Below are positions 62,642 to 64,000 of a DNA stretch of 64,000 bases, in pieces. The notes beneath the pieces are model-generated. The model saw only the letters and a list, made by a program, of their open reading frames with translations, was not told the DNA's origin and did no database searches. The position numbers were made by a program, and so were the translations under genes. Origin of the DNA: Celerinatantimonas yamalensis (lineage in GTDB: Bacteria > Pseudomonadota > Gammaproteobacteria > Enterobacterales > Celerinatantimonadaceae); the NCBI RefSeq assembly GCF_046054155.1, contig NZ_JBEQCT010000010.1, positions 1 to 64,000 of the forward strand, given 5' to 3'. Position 1 is the stretch's first letter. Each line of letters opens with the position of its first letter.

Positions 62642-63907
62642 ATGGATAAGTTTGTGATTCAAGGGCAATGTCAACTCAATGGCAATGTCACTATATCCGG
62701 TGCCAAAAATGCGGCATTACCGATTGTTTTTGCGACGCTACTCAGCGAAAAAACAGTCACGATTACTAATGTTCCTCATTTGAAAGATATCTGTACCAGT
62801 TGCGAGATCCTGAAAGTAACTGGTCGCACGCTGCATTACGCTGACAATCAGCTAACCGTCGAAGCGGGTCAAGCCAGTGCATTTGAAGCCCCGTATGATC
62901 TGGTAAAAACCATGCGCGCTTCAATTTTAGCATTAGGGCCTCTTTTAGCCCGCTATAGTCAAGCCCGGGTGTCACTTCCAGGAGGGTGTGCGATTGGTGC
63001 TCGTCCGGTCGATCTGCACATCCACGGTCTGCAGCAGATGGGCGCTGAAATAAAGGTAGAAGATGGTTATATTAATGCGCATGTGAATGGTCGCCTAAAA
63101 GGGGCCCACATCCTGATGGATATTGTCAGTGTTACGGGGACCGAAAATTTGATGATGGCCGCCGTGTTAGCCGAAGGGCAAACTGTCATCGAAAATGCAG
63201 CGCGGGAACCAGAAGTTGTTGATCTTGCTAACTTCTTAATTACGTTAGGCGCACAAATCCAAGGTGTTGGCACTGATACGTTAATAATTAGTGGTGTCGA
63301 TGAGCTTCACGGTGGGCAGTATCAAGTACTCCCCGATCGAATTGAAACAGGGACATTTTTGGTGGCGGCTGCCGTTACGGGTGGATATGTCCGTTGTTTG
63401 GGCGCTGACCCCTCTTGTTTAGAAGCGGTTATATTAAAATTGCGTGAAGCTGGGGCACAAGTTACCACTGGTGATGATTGGGTTGAGCTGGATATGCGCG
63501 GACGTAAGCTTAAAGCTGTGAATATCAAAACGGCGCCTCATCCAGCATTTCCAACCGATATGCAAGCGCAGTTTACACTGCTAAATGTCGTTGGTCAGGG
63601 ATGTGGACGGGTCACCGAGACGATTTTCGAAAATCGATTTATGCATGTGCCAGAGCTGATTCGAATGGGGGCGGAGATCACCCTTGAAGGAAATACGGCT
63701 ATTTGTCATCCATGTGGACGTTTAACGGGCGCTGCGGTTATGGCGACTGATCTGCGCGCCTCAGCTAGTCTAGTGATTGCTGGGTTGGTCGCGGAACATG
63801 AAACAATCGTTGAGCGAATTTATCATATCGACCGAGGGTATGAACAAATTGAGCGCAAACTCAGGGCGCTTGGCGCAACCATTGAGCGTGTTAGTGAATC
63901 AAGCTAA
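62642..63907 (+). CDS. murA: UDP-N-acetylglucosamine 1-carboxyvinyltransferase
   Basis: A 421-residue enzyme that makes the first dedicated step of peptidoglycan synthesis. The catalytic Cys116 (GGCAIGARP) is the site fosfomycin attacks; its presence predicts a sensitive target. The N-terminal SGAKNAALPI loop is intact. GAGAGG precedes the ATG; ibaG-murA order is conserved. Confidence 0.97.
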   Translation: MDKFVIQGQCQLNGNVTISGAKNAALPIVFATLLSEKTVTITNVPHLKDICTSCEILKVTGRTLHYADNQLTVEAGQASAFEAPYDLVKTMRASILALGPLLARYSQARVSLPGGCAIGARPVDLHIHGLQQMGAEIKVEDGYINAHVNGRLKGAHILMDIVSVTGTENLMMAAVLAEGQTVIENAAREPEVVDLANFLITLGAQIQGVGTDTLIISGVDELHGGQYQVLPDRIETGTFLVAAAVTGGYVRCLGADPSCLEAVILKLREAGAQVTTGDDWVELDMRGRKLKAVNIKTAPHPAFPTDMQAQFTLLNVVGQGCGRVTETIFENRFMHVPELIRMGAEITLEGNTAICHPCGRLTGAAVMATDLRASASLVIAGLVAEHETIVERIYHIDRGYEQIERKLRALGATIERVSESS

Positions 63908-63923
63908 TACATTATAAAGAAAT

Positions 63924-63949
63924 AAAAAACCGCCAAATGGCGGTTTTTT
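63924..63949 (+). terminator. murA terminator
   Basis: AAAAAACCGCC and GGCGGTTTTTT form an 11-bp stem with an AAAT loop and end in T6. The A-rich left arm makes it potentially bidirectional. Confidence 0.93.
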
Positions 63950-63955
63950 ATTGGC

Positions 63956-64000
63956 TCAGTGAGCTACAGGTGGGTGAGCAATTTTTAGCTCCACTACGTC
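63956..64000 (-). CDS. Possible 3' end of a minus-strand gene
   Basis: The last 45 bases, read on the minus strand, give DVVELKIAHPPVAH and a stop at 63956-63958. The hairpin at 63924-63949 could serve as its terminator. The fragment is too short to identify. Confidence 0.25.
   Translation of the reverse strand, partial: DVVELKIAHPPVAH

Noticed and set aside
1..64000. CRISPR arrays, prophage or tRNA genes
   Set aside because: No regular repeat-spacer pattern, phage structural genes or tRNA cloverleaf signature was found on either strand.

Overview
The window is a chromosomal segment from a gammaproteobacterium of the Vibrionales/Aeromonadales/Alteromonadales type. The evidence is gene order: spc-alpha ribosomal block; yheS-yheV and slyX-WD40-fkpA; rsd-nudC-hemE and yjaG-hupA; csrD-mreBCD-maf-rng-yhdP-nit-tldD; darP/pmbA; mgtE-ptsO-rapZ-ptsN-rpoN-lptBAC-kdsCD-yrbG; mlaFEDCB-ibaG-murA. 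Protein sequences resemble marine gammaproteobacteria. The genus cannot be fixed from the sequence alone.

Layout. 1-68: the 3' end of a 5S rRNA gene and its terminator. 377-1114: a TraT-type surface-exclusion lipoprotein. 1115-2100: about 1 kb without a normal gene; it holds one 23-codon ORF whose ribosome-binding site sits in a hairpin, and the promoter region of the next operon. 2101-10603: the spc operon (rplN to secY and rpmJ) and alpha operon (rpsM to rplQ), with the S4-type alpha leader kept before rpsM. The S10 operon, which normally precedes rplN, is absent. 10604-14020: a decayed accessory island with a Tn3-family transposase C-terminus split by an IS3-family remnant, a frameshifted traN-like conjugation gene, an unknown lipoprotein, a truncated DUF2726/zinc-ribbon gene and a small membrane protein.

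14263-24690: methionine synthesis (metA with a candidate MetJ operator, metH), azoreductase, ABC-F factor YheS, YheV, a GNAT acetyltransferase, SlyX, a WD40 lipoprotein and FkpA. 24741-34846: rsd, nudC and hemE, then a TauE/SafE transporter, an e(P4)-type phosphatase, a degenerate EAL-like protein, a 2-hydroxyacid dehydrogenase, yjaG, hupA, a CbiX chelatase, YfaZ, a LysE exporter and tag.

35002-50043: the CsrD regulator, the MreBCD rod-shape system, Maf, RNase G, YhdP, a nitrilase, TldD, and then DarP and PmbA (TldE). 50093-59194, all minus strand: the cell-envelope and nitrogen-PTS cluster (yrbG, kdsD, kdsC, lptC, lptA, lptB, rpoN, ptsN, rapZ, ptsO, then mgtE). There is no hpf between rpoN and ptsN. 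59337-63949: the divergent Mla lipid-transport operon, ibaG, and murA with a strong terminator.

Most of the window is core chromosome. The unusual part is the first 14 kb, where a ribosomal-protein block cut off from its usual S10 partner is bordered on both sides by genes of conjugative type and by transposon debris. I see no CRISPR array, complete prophage, tRNA gene or intact insertion sequence.
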